Assembly (NCBI GenBank): GCA_963808705.1
Contig: CAWEHB010000008.1
Coordinates: 310,001 to 374,000, forward strand
Reading direction: 5' to 3'
Source: JASHPR01 sp963808705
Lineage (GTDB): Bacteria > Actinomycetota > Actinomycetes > Streptosporangiales > Streptosporangiaceae
DNA length: 64,000 bases
The notes under the pieces were generated by a model. That model had not been told where the DNA came from. It saw only the letters and a list, made by a program, of their open reading frames with translations, and did not search any database. Each line of letters opens with the position of its first letter. Position 1 is the stretch's first letter. This document shows positions 50,008 through 59,063 of the stretch, in pieces. Both the position numbers and the translations under genes were made by a program.

Positions 50008-51602
50008 GGGGTGTCCGCCGGGTGCAGGGCGGCGTAGCGGTGAGCCCACCCGTAGTCGGGCTTCCCGGCGGGGCCGCGGCCGATGGCGTCCACCAGCCAG
50101 ATGCTGCGCGGCACCTTGTATCCGGCGATCTGCCCGCGCACGTGATCCTCAATCGCGGGCAGGTCGGCGGCCCGGCCTTCGCGCAATTGCACCAGCGCCG
50201 CGACCCGCTGCCCGAGCAGTTCGTCCGGAATCCCGATGACCAGCGCGTCGAACACATCCGGGCAGGATTTCAGCGCGCCCTCGACCTCCTCGGGAAAGAC
50301 CTTCTCGCCGCCGGAGTTCACGCAGGTGCTGCCCCGGCCCAGCAGGGTCACCGTGCCGTCGGCCTCGATCCGGGCCAGGTCGCCCGGCACCGCGTACCGC
50401 TTCCCGTCCACTTCGGCCAGCATCGCCGCGGTCTTCACCGGGTCCTTGTAATAGCCCAGCGGCACGTGCCCGCCCCGGGCGATCCGGCCGACCTGGCCCG
50501 GGGCCGCCCGCCTGCCCGCCTCGTCCAGCACGATGACCTCCGGCCCGGGCGTGACGGTCGGTCCGCCGCGCTGCTTGGCGCCCGCGGCGACCAGGCCGAT
50601 GCCGGTGAACCCGGTTTCGGTGGAGCCGATCGCGTCGGTGAGGACGACGCCCGGCAGCGCCGCGGCGAAGGCGTCCTTGACCGGCGCGGAGAACAGCGCC
50701 CCGCTGGAGGAGATGGCCAGCATCGACGAGGCGTCGTAGCTGCCGTCGCGGTAGGCCTCGATCAGCGGCCGGCCCATCGCGTCGCCGACGATGAAGAGCA
50801 GGTTGGCCTGGTGGCGCTCGACCGCGCGCCAGACCTCGTGCGCGTCGAATCGCGGCGGCAGGATCACGGTGTCCCCGCCGAACAGCGCCGCCAGCATCGC
50901 CACCTGGGCGGCGCCGTGGATGAGCGGCGCCGCGGTGAGCCGGACCAGCCCGGACGACTCCAGTCCCTTGCGGGACTGCTCCCACTCGTCCGCCAGCGGG
51001 ATACCGGTCAGGAAGTCGATGCCGCCGGCCAGCGTGCGCCAGATGTCCTCGTGTCGCCACATGACGCCCTTCGGGTACCCGGTGGTCCCGCCGGTGTAAA
51101 TGATGTACACGTCGTCGTTGCTGCGCGGCGGGAAGTCGCGGGCGGGCGAGCCGGCGGCCAGCGCCGGCCCGTACCCGGTCGCGGCACCGATGCCGGCGTC
51201 GCTGCCGTCCTCGATCACCACGGTGCCGCGCAGCCCGGGAGCGGAGGCCGCCGCCGCGGCGGCCCGGGGCGCGTACTGCCGGTCACAGACCAGCGCGACC
51301 AGGTCGGCGTCGGCGAACATGTACTGCAGCTCGTTCTCGGTGTACCGGTAGTTGATGTTGATCGCGACGGCGCGGAGCTTGCAGGACGCGAGTATCGTCT
51401 CGGCCGCCTCGACGGAGTTGTGCGCGTAGAGCCCGACGTGGTCCCCGGCGCCGACGCCCAGTCCGGCCAGGTAGTGAGCCAGCCGGTTGCTGCGCTCGTC
51501 CAGCTCGCGGTAGGTCACCTGCTGCTCGGCCGACACCAGCGCGATGCGGCCACCGAACACGTCGGCGGCATGCTCGAACAGGTCGGCGAAGTTGAGAGCC
51601 AT
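50004..51602 (-). CDS. fadD19: Steroid side-chain acyl-CoA synthetase, FadD19-like
   Basis: 532 residues. ANL superfamily: P-loop YTGGTTGYPKGVMWRHED, GSTETGF, and the C-terminal GKRYAVPGDLARIEADGT, GRGSTCVNSGGEKVFPEEVE and GKPDYGWAH with the catalytic lysine. The opening ALNFADLFEHAADVF and WRHEDIWRTLAGGIDFLTG match FadD19, which activates cholestenoate-type C26 acids. It is divergent from echA19, the same arrangement as in M. tuberculosis. A KstR-type box lies 12 bp from the ATG. Confidence 0.88.
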   Translation of the reverse strand: MALNFADLFEHAADVFGGRIALVSAEQQVTYRELDERSNRLAHYLAGLGVGAGDHVGLYAHNSVEAAETILASCKLRAVAININYRYTENELQYMFADADLVALVCDRQYAPRAAAAAASAPGLRGTVVIEDGSDAGIGAATGYGPALAAGSPARDFPPRSNDDVYIIYTGGTTGYPKGVMWRHEDIWRTLAGGIDFLTGIPLADEWEQSRKGLESSGLVRLTAAPLIHGAAQVAMLAALFGGDTVILPPRFDAHEVWRAVERHQANLLFIVGDAMGRPLIEAYRDGSYDASSMLAISSSGALFSAPVKDAFAAALPGVVLTDAIGSTETGFTGIGLVAAGAKQRGGPTVTPGPEVIVLDEAGRRAAPGQVGRIARGGHVPLGYYKDPVKTAAMLAEVDGKRYAVPGDLARIEADGTVTLLGRGSTCVNSGGEKVFPEEVEGALKSCPDVFDALVIGIPDELLGQRVAALVQLREGRAADLPAIEDHVRGQIAGYKVPRSIWLVDAIGRGPAGKPDYGWAHRYAALHPADTP

Positions 51603-51613
51603 GGGTATGAAAT

Positions 51614-51627
51614 TAGAACGTGTTACT
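51614..51627. promoter_or_regulatory. KstR-type operator between fadD19 and echA19
   Basis: TAGAACGTGTTACT fits TNNAACNNGTTNNA except the last base. It lies in the 57-bp gap between the two divergent starts. Confidence 0.65.
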
Positions 51628-51659
51628 GTTTCCGGCAACTCCCGGAAGGCGGTGCCGTC

Positions 51660-52463
51660 ATGACCACGGCAGACACCGGGCCGCCGCACGCCCTCATCGA
51701 GCGGCGGGGCCATGTGCTCGTGGTGACGATGAACCGCCCCGAGGCCCGCAACGCGCTCAGCGGGCCGATGATGGCCCTGATGCGCCAGGCCTGGGACGAG
51801 GTGGACCACGACCCCGGCATCCGGGTCGCCGTGCTGACCGGCGCCGGGGGCGCGTTCTGCGCGGGCGCCGATCTCAAGGCGATGGCCAGCTCACCCCCGG
51901 GCGTCGCGTTCCAGAAGGGCGAACTAGACCTCTCGGTGATCGAGCCGCTGCTCAAGGGCCGGAGGCTGACCAAGCCGCTGATCGCGGCCGTGGAGGGGCC
52001 CGCGATCGCCGGCGGCACCGAGATCCTGCAGGCCACCGACATCCGGGTGGCGGGCGAGAGCGCGAGGTTCGGCATCTCCGAGGCGCGCTGGGGGCTGTTC
52101 CCGCTCGGCGGCTCGGCGGTACGGCTGCCGCGGCAGGTCCCGTACACGGTCGCGGCCGACCTGCTGCTGACCGGCCGGCACATCGGCGCGGCGCAGGCCC
52201 GCGAGATCGGCCTGATCGGCCACGTCGTGCCGGACGGCCAGGCCCTGGCCAAGGCGCTGGAGATCGCGGACATGATCGCGGCCAACGGCCCGGTGGCGGT
52301 CCGGGCCATCCTGCGCGTCATCCGGGAGACCGAGGGCATGGCCGAGGACGAGGCGTTCGCGGCGGAGTCGCGCATCGGCATGGCCGTGTTCGCGAGCGAG
52401 GACGCCAGGGAAGGCCCGCGGGCCTTCGCCGAGAAGCGCAGGCCCGAGTTCCGCGACCGGTAG
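51660..52463 (+). CDS. echA19: Steroid side-chain enoyl-CoA hydratase, EchA19-like
   Basis: 267 residues from ATG 51660 with a GGAAGG-type site. GAGGAFCAGADLKAM and LLKGRRLTKPLIAAVEGPAIAGGTEILQATDIRVAGESARFGISEARWGLFPLGGSAVRL match EchA19 nearly word for word as I know it, including the paired catalytic glutamates in EI(L) and SEARW. It hydrates the C24-type steroid enoyl-CoA. Divergent from fadD19 under a shared KstR box. Converges on the YihY gene with an 8-bp gap. Confidence 0.9.
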   Translation: MTTADTGPPHALIERRGHVLVVTMNRPEARNALSGPMMALMRQAWDEVDHDPGIRVAVLTGAGGAFCAGADLKAMASSPPGVAFQKGELDLSVIEPLLKGRRLTKPLIAAVEGPAIAGGTEILQATDIRVAGESARFGISEARWGLFPLGGSAVRLPRQVPYTVAADLLLTGRHIGAAQAREIGLIGHVVPDGQALAKALEIADMIAANGPVAVRAILRVIRETEGMAEDEAFAAESRIGMAVFASEDAREGPRAFAEKRRPEFRDR

Positions 52464-52471
52464 CGCCCGCG

Positions 52472-53677
52472 TTACCCGGCCTTGTCCTTGGCGTCCTTGG
52501 CGTCCGTGGCGTCCTTGGCGTCCGTGGCGTCCGTGGCGTCCGTGGCGTTCTTGGCGTCCGTGGCGTCCGTGGCGTCCGTGGCGTTCTTGGCTTCGCTGGC
52601 ATCCGCGCCGTTGGCGCCGTTCGCGGTGTTCGCCTTGCTCCGCCGCCGCCACCTCCTCCGCCCGGGCGGCGTGACCTCGTCGGGGGTCTGCGGCGTGCCG
52701 CTCGGCGCGGGCTCGCCCGGCTCGCGGTCGTCGAACGTCACCGCCACCTGCTGTTCCGGGCGCCGCTGGTTCTGCAGCGCCTGCAGGGCAATGCTGTACC
52801 GGTCCGCCTCGGTGAGCGGGGGCTGGGCGATGGCCCGCGGCCACAGCCGCCGGGCCAGCACCACGTTGATCTCGGCGGCGTACACGGTGACGTTGACGGC
52901 CAGGTAGATCCAGGCCAGCAGGCCCAGCACGGTCGCGAACACGCCATAGGCCGAGGCGCTCTTCAGGAAGTGGTGCACCAGGTAGGTGCCGAGGATCTGC
53001 AGCAGCGTCCAGGCGATCCCGCCGACAACCGAGCCGGGCAGCAGCCTGCCGGTGGGCACGCCCTTCGGGGTCAGCGCCCGGAACGCGCCGAGGTACATGC
53101 CCACGTTGACCGCGACCGCGAGCACCTGCAGCAGGATCGCCCAGATGGCGGCCTTGGTCGAGTAGGTATTGAGAACGGTGAGCGCGGTCGTCGCGATCAC
53201 GCCCCCGCCGAGCAGGAGGAGGAACAGCAGCGCGCGGCCGAGCCGCTGCACGTAGCCGGGCCGCGACGGCCCGGGGATGTTCCAGACCGCGGTCATCGCG
53301 AACAGGCCGGCCTGCGCCAGCCCCGTCGCCCCCCAGATCAGGACGAGGAGGCCCACGATCAGCCCGATCGTGCTGGAGCGCTGCAACTCGTGCACGTTGC
53401 CGGTGAGCTGCTCGCCGATCAGCGGGATCTGGTCGGACACGGCCTTGATGGCGTCCTCGCGGAAGGCCGGGTGGCTCACGGCGACCAGCCCCAGGATGGT
53501 CACGAAGATCAGCAGGAGCGGGAACAGGGTGACGAAACTCGAGTACGCCAGGTTGCTGACCAGCACGCCGCCGTTGTCGTCGCCGTACTTCTTGATCACG
53601 CCGAAGACGAACGCCGCCGGGGTGAACCGCTGCTGCACGCGGTCCACCCGCCGGATCACCCGTTCGATCGGATTCAT
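52472..53677 (-). CDS. YihY/BrkB-family inner-membrane protein with repeat tail
   Basis: 401 residues. About six membrane segments between residues 40 and 285 with family features LVSNLAYSSFVTLFPLLLIFVTILG, WGATGLAQAGLFAMTAVWNIP, GGIAWTLLQILGTYLVHHFLKSASAYGVFATVLGLLAWIYLAV and the following AAEINVVLARRLWP. The cytosolic tail is Arg-rich then consists of Ala-Thr-Asp and Ala-Lys-Asp/Asn triplets encoded by a 9-bp repeat. The function of the family is unknown (not RNase BN). It converges on echA19. Confidence 0.88.
   Translation of the reverse strand: MNPIERVIRRVDRVQQRFTPAAFVFGVIKKYGDDNGGVLVSNLAYSSFVTLFPLLLIFVTILGLVAVSHPAFREDAIKAVSDQIPLIGEQLTGNVHELQRSSTIGLIVGLLVLIWGATGLAQAGLFAMTAVWNIPGPSRPGYVQRLGRALLFLLLLGGGVIATTALTVLNTYSTKAAIWAILLQVLAVAVNVGMYLGAFRALTPKGVPTGRLLPGSVVGGIAWTLLQILGTYLVHHFLKSASAYGVFATVLGLLAWIYLAVNVTVYAAEINVVLARRLWPRAIAQPPLTEADRYSIALQALQNQRRPEQQVAVTFDDREPGEPAPSGTPQTPDEVTPPGRRRWRRRSKANTANGANGADASEAKNATDATDATDAKNATDATDATDAKDATDAKDAKDKAG
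52483..52590 (-). repeat. 9-bp tandem repeat encoding the YihY C-terminal tail
   Basis: About twelve units of GTGGCGTCC or TTGGCGTCC (plus strand) encode Ala-(Thr/Lys)-(Asp/Asn). A 36-bp higher-order unit (AKNATDATDATD) occurs twice. Confidence 0.88.
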
Positions 53678-53748
53678 CGCGCCCCTCTGCTTCTGCCATG
53701 CTTGTCGCTGCCCGGCCGCGGGGGGGCCAAAACCACTGGGCGCCGAGG

Positions 53749-54519
53749 TCAGATCGCGTAAGCCTCGTCGGGCACGTCGGTGATGAACATGTGCCCGGGC
53801 GCGTGGGTGATCGCGAACGGCGGCCGGGCCCGGGCCAGCGCCACCTGCGGGGTGACACCGCAGGCCCAGAACACTGGCACGTCGCCGTCCTGGCCGTCCA
53901 CCGGGTCGCCGAAATCCGGCTGCGACAGGTCGGCGATGCCCAGCGCCGCCGGGCTGCCGACGTGCACCGGCGCGCCGTGCACCGCCGGGTAGCGCGCGGT
54001 CACCTGGGCCGCGGCCGCGACGCGGTCCGGCGGGACGGGCCGCATGGACACCACCATGGGACCGCGGAAGATCCCGCCCGCCCGGCACGGCCGGCTGGTG
54101 ATGAACATGGGCACGTTGCGGCCCTGCTCGACGTGGCGCACCGGCACGCCCGCCGCCTCGAGCGCCCGCTCGAACGTGAAGCTGCAGCCGATCAGGAACG
54201 CCACCAGGTCGTCGCGCCAGTACCGGGTGATGTCCGTGGTCTCGGCCACGCACTGCCCGTGCTCCCAGACCCGGTAGGCGGGCAGGTCGGTCCTCAGGTC
54301 GGCCCCTGGCGCCAGGCAGGTGACCGGGCGGCCCGGGTCGGTGACGTCCAGGAGCGGGCACGGCTTGGGGTTGCGCTGCGCGAAGAGCATGAAGTCAAAG
54401 GCGACGTCGCGCGGCAGCGCGACCAGGTTGGCCTGGGCGTACCCCGGTGACCAGGCCGCGGTCGGCGTCCTCAGCCCGGCCCGGAAGCGCTCCCGCGCCT
54501 GCGCGGGCGAGAGGGTCAT
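53749..54519 (-). CDS. DUF1445 (putative hydro-lyase / D-glutamate cyclase-like) protein
   Basis: 256 residues. Hallmarks: TAAWSPGYAQANLVALPRDVAFDFMLFAQRNPKPCPLLDVTDPG, ITRYWRDDLVAFLIGCSFTFE and the end FAITHAPGHMFITDVPDE. Members are annotated as hydro-lyases; the mammalian D-glutamate cyclase contains the same domain. It overlaps the 5-oxoprolinase gene by one base (TGATG), which supports a D-glutamate to 5-oxoproline step. That role is inference. Confidence 0.85.
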   Translation of the reverse strand: MTLSPAQARERFRAGLRTPTAAWSPGYAQANLVALPRDVAFDFMLFAQRNPKPCPLLDVTDPGRPVTCLAPGADLRTDLPAYRVWEHGQCVAETTDITRYWRDDLVAFLIGCSFTFERALEAAGVPVRHVEQGRNVPMFITSRPCRAGGIFRGPMVVSMRPVPPDRVAAAAQVTARYPAVHGAPVHVGSPAALGIADLSQPDFGDPVDGQDGDVPVFWACGVTPQVALARARPPFAITHAPGHMFITDVPDEAYAI

Positions 54520-57500
54520 CACGGGCGCCTCGCGCCGAATCCCCCGCCGCCGGGGGTTTCCAGCACCAGCACGTCCCCGGCGTCCACCGTGGCGCAGTCG
54601 CATCCCCGCATGCTGGTAACTGACCCGTCCGGGTGCTCGATCCAGTGCCGCCCGAGCGCGCCGGGCCCGCCTCCGGCCATCCCGTAGGCCGGCACCCGCC
54701 GGTGACCGCTCAGCATGGTCACGGTCATGGGCTCCAGGAAGCGGATGCGGCGCCTGCCGCCGTTACCGCCCGGCCAGCGCCCGGCCCCGCCGCTGCCGGG
54801 CCTGATCTCGTAGCTCTGCACGCGGACCGGGTACCGCCATTCCAGCACCTCGGGGTCGGTGAGGCGGGAGTTGGTCATGTGCGTCTGCACCACGTCGGTG
54901 CCGGCGAACCCGTCTCCGGCGCCGGAGCCGCTCGCGACCGTCTCGTAGTACTGGTGCCGGTCGTTGCCGAAGGTGAGGTTGTTCATGGTCCCCGAGCCCT
55001 CGGCCATGATGCCCAGCGCCGCGTACAGCGCCCCGGTGACCGCCTGGGAGGTCTCCACGTTGCCGGCCACGACGGCCGCCGGGTACTCCGGCGACAGCAT
55101 CGTGCCGGGGGGAATGATCACCCGCAGCGGCTTCAGGCACCCGGAGTTGAGCGGGATGTCGTCGTCGACGAGGGTGCGGAACACGTAGAGGACGGCCGCC
55201 ATCGCCACCGATGACGGCGCGTTGAAGTTGTCCGGCAGCTGCGCCGACGTCCCGGTGAAGTCGATCTCGGCCGTGCGCCCGGCCCGGTCCACCCGGATCG
55301 TCGCCTTGATCACGGCCCCGTTGTCGAGCTCATAGGCGTACGAGCCGTCCTGCAGCACGGAGATGACCCGGCGCACCGATTCCTCGGCGTTGTCCTGCAC
55401 GTGGCCCATGTAGGCGCGGACCACGCCGAGGCCGTAGTGATCGACCATGGCCCGCAGCTCCCGGACGCCCTTCTCGTTGGCGGCGATCTGGGCGCGCAGG
55501 TCCGCGAGGTTGGCGTCCGGGTTGCGGGAGGGATACGGCGCGCTGCGGAGCATCTGCGCGGTCTGCGCCTCCCGCATCAGCCCGTTCTCGACCAGGAGCC
55601 AGTTGCGGATGAGGACGCCCTCCTCCTCGATGCGCGTGCTGAACGCCGGCATGGAGCAGGGAGTGATGCCGCCGATCTCGGCGTGGTGGCCGCGGGAGGC
55701 CACGTAGAAGAGGATCTCGCCACCGTCGGCAGCGAAGACCGGGGTGATGACGGTGATGTCGGGCAGGTGGGTCCCGCCGTGGTAGGGGTCGTTGAGCACG
55801 TAGGCGTCCCCCGGCTTCATCGTGCCCTCGCGGCCGGCGATGACCTCCTTGACGCTCTCGCCCATCGACCCGAGGTGCACCGGCATGTGCGGGGCGTTGA
55901 CGATGAGGTTGCCCGCGACGTCGAAGATCGCGCAGGAGAAGTCCAGCCGCTCCTTGACGTTGACCGAGTGCGCGGTGCCCTGCAGCCGGTAGCCCATCTG
56001 CTCGGCGATGGACATGAACAGGTTGTTGAAGATCTCCAGCCGGACCGGGTCGACGCCGGTGCCGATCGCCTGCCGCTTGGAGGCGGCGCCGGCGCGGCTC
56101 AGCAGCAGGTAGTCCCGCGTGTCCAGGGTTGCGGTCCAGCCCGGCTCGACCACGGTGGTGGCGTTGGCCTCCACGATGATCGCGGGCCCCGGGACGGCGC
56201 CGCCCGGGACCAGGTCCTCCCGGCGGTGCAGCGGCACCCGGGCCCACCGGCCGCCGGTGAAGACGCGCGCCACGGCCGGCCGCGCGGGGCGCGCGCGCCG
56301 GGACGGCCGCGACGCCGGGCCTTCCGCGACGGGCTCGGAGGCGCCGATGAGCTCGACCGAGACCGCCTCCGCCGTGATCGTCTTGTCGGGCATCAGGAAC
56401 GAGAAGCGCCGCTGGTAGGCCTCTTCGAAGGCCTTGGTCATGGTCTCCGGCGGTCCCGCCGGGACGACGAGCGCGGTATCGGTGCCGTCGTAGCGCAGGT
56501 GCACCCGGTGCACGGCGCGGATGCGCTCGGCCGGCACGCCCTGGCCGGCCAGCTCGGCCCGGGCCTGGGCTTCCAGCCGGCCCAGCGCCGCCTGCAGGTC
56601 CGGCCCGGCCTGCTCGTTCAGCGGCATCTCCGTGGCCGTCTCCCGCATCGCGGTGACGTCGGCCAGCCCCATGCCGTACGCCGAGAGCACCCCGGCGTAC
56701 GGGTGAATGAGGATGCGCGTCATGCCCAGCGCGTCAGCGACCGCGCAGGCGTGCTGGCCGCCGGCCCCGCCGAAGGTCGCGAGCACGTACTCGGTCACGT
56801 CATAACCGCGTTGCACGGAGATCTTCTTGATCGCGTTCGCCATGTTCGCCACCGCGATCTCCAGGAAGCCGGCGGCCACCTCCTCGGGGCTGCGGCCGTC
56901 GCCGATCCCGGCGGCCAGCGCGGCGAAGCGATCACGAACGGTCCCGGCGTCGAGCGGCTGGTCGCCGCCGGGGCCGAACACGTGCGGGAAGCAGCCGGGC
57001 TGGACGCGGCCGAGCATGACGTTGGCGTCGGTGACGGTGAGCGGGCCGCCGCGCCGGTACGCCGCAGGCCCGGGGTTGGCGCCCGCCGACTCGGGGCCGA
57101 CCTGGTAGCGCCCGCTGTCGAAGCGCAGGATCGACCCGCCGCCGGCCGCGACGGTATGGATGCTCAGCATGGGGGCACGCATACGGAAGCCGGCCACCTG
57201 GGTCTCGTACTGCCGCTCGTACTCGCCGGCGTAGTGCGAGACGTCGGTGGAGGTCCCGCCCATGTCGAAGCCGATGACCCGGTCGAACCCGGCCGCGGCT
57301 GAGGTCTGGGCCATGCCGACGATGCCGCCGGCCGGGCCGGACAGTATCGAGTCCTTGCCCCGGAACGTGCGGGCGTCGGTCAGCCCCCCGCTGGACTGCA
57401 TGAACTGCAGCCGCACCCCGCGCAGCTCATCGGTGACCCGGTCGACGTAGCGGCCCAGGATCGGGGAGAGGTACGCGTCCGCGACCGTGGTGTCACCGCG

Positions 57501-58112
57501 CGGCACCAGCTTCATCAGCGGGCTGGTCTCGCCGGACAGCGACACCTGGGTGAAGCCGATCCCGCGGGCGATCTGCCCGATCCGCTGCTCGTGGGCGGGG
57601 AAGCGGTAGCCGTGCAGGCACACGATCGCCACCGCGCGGAAGCCGTCGGCGTAGGCCGCCCGCAGGGCCCGGCCGGCGCTGGCCTCGTCGAGCGGGATGA
57701 GCACCTCGCCGTCGGCCGCCACCCGCTCGCGGGCCTCGATCACCCGGGAGTACAGCAACTCGGGCAGCACGATCTGGCGGTCGAACAGGCGCGGCCGGTT
57801 CTGGTAGGCGATGCGCAGCGCGTCGCGGAAGCCGCGGGTGATGATCAGGACGGTGGGCTCGCCCTTGCGTTCCAGCAGGGCGTTGGTCGCGACCGTGGTG
57901 CCCAGCCGGACGGCCTCGATCCGGTAGCCGGGGATCGGCTGGCCCGGGGCGACCCCGAGCAGGTGCCTGATCGCGGCGATGGCCGGGTCCGCGTACCGCC
58001 CCGGGTTCTCCGACAGCAGCTTGTGGGTGACGAGGACGCCGTCCGGCCGCCGGGCCACCACGTCGGTGAACGTGCCGCCCCGGTCGATCCAGAACTGCCA
58101 GCCCTTGCTCAT
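54519..58112 (-). CDS. 5-oxoprolinase/N-methylhydantoinase, fused A and B subunits
   Basis: 1197 residues, the length of full ATP-dependent 5-oxoprolinases. HyuA part (about 1-690): WIDRGGTFTDVVARRPDG, VATNALLERKGEPTVLIITRGFRD, GFDMGGTSTDVSHY (acetate-kinase-like ATPase motifs). HyuB part (about 700-1197): EIFNNLFMSIAEQMGYRLQ, GDAYVLNDPYHGGTHLPDITVI and the Gly-rich end GMAGGGPGALG...LVLETPGGGGFG. It opens 5-oxoproline (or a hydantoin) with ATP. Preceded by its GntR regulator 3 bp upstream and followed by the DUF1445 gene. Confidence 0.93.
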   Translation of the reverse strand: MSKGWQFWIDRGGTFTDVVARRPDGVLVTHKLLSENPGRYADPAIAAIRHLLGVAPGQPIPGYRIEAVRLGTTVATNALLERKGEPTVLIITRGFRDALRIAYQNRPRLFDRQIVLPELLYSRVIEARERVAADGEVLIPLDEASAGRALRAAYADGFRAVAIVCLHGYRFPAHEQRIGQIARGIGFTQVSLSGETSPLMKLVPRGDTTVADAYLSPILGRYVDRVTDELRGVRLQFMQSSGGLTDARTFRGKDSILSGPAGGIVGMAQTSAAAGFDRVIGFDMGGTSTDVSHYAGEYERQYETQVAGFRMRAPMLSIHTVAAGGGSILRFDSGRYQVGPESAGANPGPAAYRRGGPLTVTDANVMLGRVQPGCFPHVFGPGGDQPLDAGTVRDRFAALAAGIGDGRSPEEVAAGFLEIAVANMANAIKKISVQRGYDVTEYVLATFGGAGGQHACAVADALGMTRILIHPYAGVLSAYGMGLADVTAMRETATEMPLNEQAGPDLQAALGRLEAQARAELAGQGVPAERIRAVHRVHLRYDGTDTALVVPAGPPETMTKAFEEAYQRRFSFLMPDKTITAEAVSVELIGASEPVAEGPASRPSRRARPARPAVARVFTGGRWARVPLHRREDLVPGGAVPGPAIIVEANATTVVEPGWTATLDTRDYLLLSRAGAASKRQAIGTGVDPVRLEIFNNLFMSIAEQMGYRLQGTAHSVNVKERLDFSCAIFDVAGNLIVNAPHMPVHLGSMGESVKEVIAGREGTMKPGDAYVLNDPYHGGTHLPDITVITPVFAADGGEILFYVASRGHHAEIGGITPCSMPAFSTRIEEEGVLIRNWLLVENGLMREAQTAQMLRSAPYPSRNPDANLADLRAQIAANEKGVRELRAMVDHYGLGVVRAYMGHVQDNAEESVRRVISVLQDGSYAYELDNGAVIKATIRVDRAGRTAEIDFTGTSAQLPDNFNAPSSVAMAAVLYVFRTLVDDDIPLNSGCLKPLRVIIPPGTMLSPEYPAAVVAGNVETSQAVTGALYAALGIMAEGSGTMNNLTFGNDRHQYYETVASGSGAGDGFAGTDVVQTHMTNSRLTDPEVLEWRYPVRVQSYEIRPGSGGAGRWPGGNGGRRRIRFLEPMTVTMLSGHRRVPAYGMAGGGPGALGRHWIEHPDGSVTSMRGCDCATVDAGDVLVLETPGGGGFGARRP

Positions 58113-58115
58113 GTG

Positions 58116-58778
58116 TTATCCCTGAATCGCCTTGATGATCAGGACCTCGGCGTCGTCGAGGTAGGCCGCGAGCTCCGCGCGGGCCTCGACCAGCTTCTCC
58201 TCGGCCATGTGCTCGTGGATCTTGCAGTTGCGGGTGAGGAACGCGCCGTGGAAGGCGGCCGGGTCGGTGACGGCGAGGAATCCCAGGCGAAGCTCGGTCA
58301 TCAGGCGGCGGAACACCTCGGTGATCCGGGCGCTGCGGTGGATGCCGACGATCACCTCGTGGAACCTCAGGTTCGCGGTCCCGACCTCGAGCCAGAGGTC
58401 GTCCCGGGCCAGGGACTCGGCTTCCGCCACCGTCCGGCCGATCTCGGCGACGTCCAGCTTCTGCTGGGTCTCGACGGCCAGGTCCAAGGCGGAGAGCTCG
58501 AACATGCGGCGCAGCCGGTAGATGTCGTGGACGTCGTCCACGGTCAGCTCCCGCACGATGACGCCCTTGTGCGGCTCGTGGGTGAGCAGGTGCTCGGCGG
58601 TCAGCGTCCGGAAGGCCTCCCGGACGGTGTTCCGCGAGATCTGCAGCGCCGCCGACAGGGCCGCCTCGGGCAACGCGGTGCCCGGCGCGAACCTCCCCTC
58701 GAAGATGTTCTCCCTGATCACGTCGGCCGCCCGCTCGGCCGCGGTCGGCAAGGGCTGCAGCGACGGAAGGTCAGACAT
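58116..58778 (-). CDS. GntR-family regulator, FCD (FadR) subfamily
   Basis: 220 residues from ATG 58778. Winged helix: AADVIRENIFEGRFAPGTALPEAALSAALQISRNTVREAFRTLTAEHLLTHEPHKGVIV. The FCD ligand domain has the metal-binding pattern LRFHEVIVGIH and a late CKIHEHMAEEKLVEA. It leads the operon with the 5-oxoprolinase and probably responds to a carboxylate such as 5-oxoproline or glutamate. Palindromic operators lie about 55 bp upstream. Confidence 0.92.
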   Translation of the reverse strand: MSDLPSLQPLPTAAERAADVIRENIFEGRFAPGTALPEAALSAALQISRNTVREAFRTLTAEHLLTHEPHKGVIVRELTVDDVHDIYRLRRMFELSALDLAVETQQKLDVAEIGRTVAEAESLARDDLWLEVGTANLRFHEVIVGIHRSARITEVFRRLMTELRLGFLAVTDPAAFHGAFLTRNCKIHEHMAEEKLVEARAELAAYLDDAEVLIIKAIQG

Positions 58779-58830
58779 GTCCCCCCGCTGACCTAATCCC
58801 GGGGCCTTGACCATTCCCCCTCCTTATCGG

Positions 58831-58851
58831 ACAATCCTATTGTTCAACAAT
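58831..58851. promoter_or_regulatory. GntR operator candidates
   Basis: ATTGTT-C-AACAAT (58839-58851) is perfect, and ACAAT-CCT-ATTGT (58831-58843) overlaps it. AT-rich islands are rare in this sequence, and the position suits autoregulation of the gntR-oxoprolinase operon. Confidence 0.65.
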
Positions 58852-58924
58852 CGACTGTAGATCGTAGAAAGATGACCGTGGACCGTCGACCTCTGACAGC
58901 CCATCGTAGGTCAACACCCCGGCC

Positions 58925-59050
58925 GGCGCCAGTCCCCCACGGCCCCGTGTCGCGAAGGGACATCCCCACAGCCCACCCCGCGAAGAGGGCAGCCTCACAG
59001 CGCCCATCTCGTGAAGAGGGCCAGTCCCGCAGCCCACATCGCGAGGATCG
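58925..59050. repeat. Imperfect tandem repeat of about 33 bp
   Basis: Three to four degenerate units share CACAGCCCAYNYCGYGAAGAGG. The stretch lies between the gntR operator and the small membrane protein gene. Short open frames on the minus strand across it look like by-products of the repeat. Confidence 0.5.
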
Positions 59051-59063
59051 GAGGTGAAGATCC

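Noticed and set aside
50004..51602. Assignment of the acyl-CoA synthetase as FadD3 because ring C/D genes are nearby
   Set aside because: Sequence blocks (WRHEDIWRTLAGGIDFLTG, GKPDYGWAH) and the divergent echA19 neighbour fit FadD19 better.
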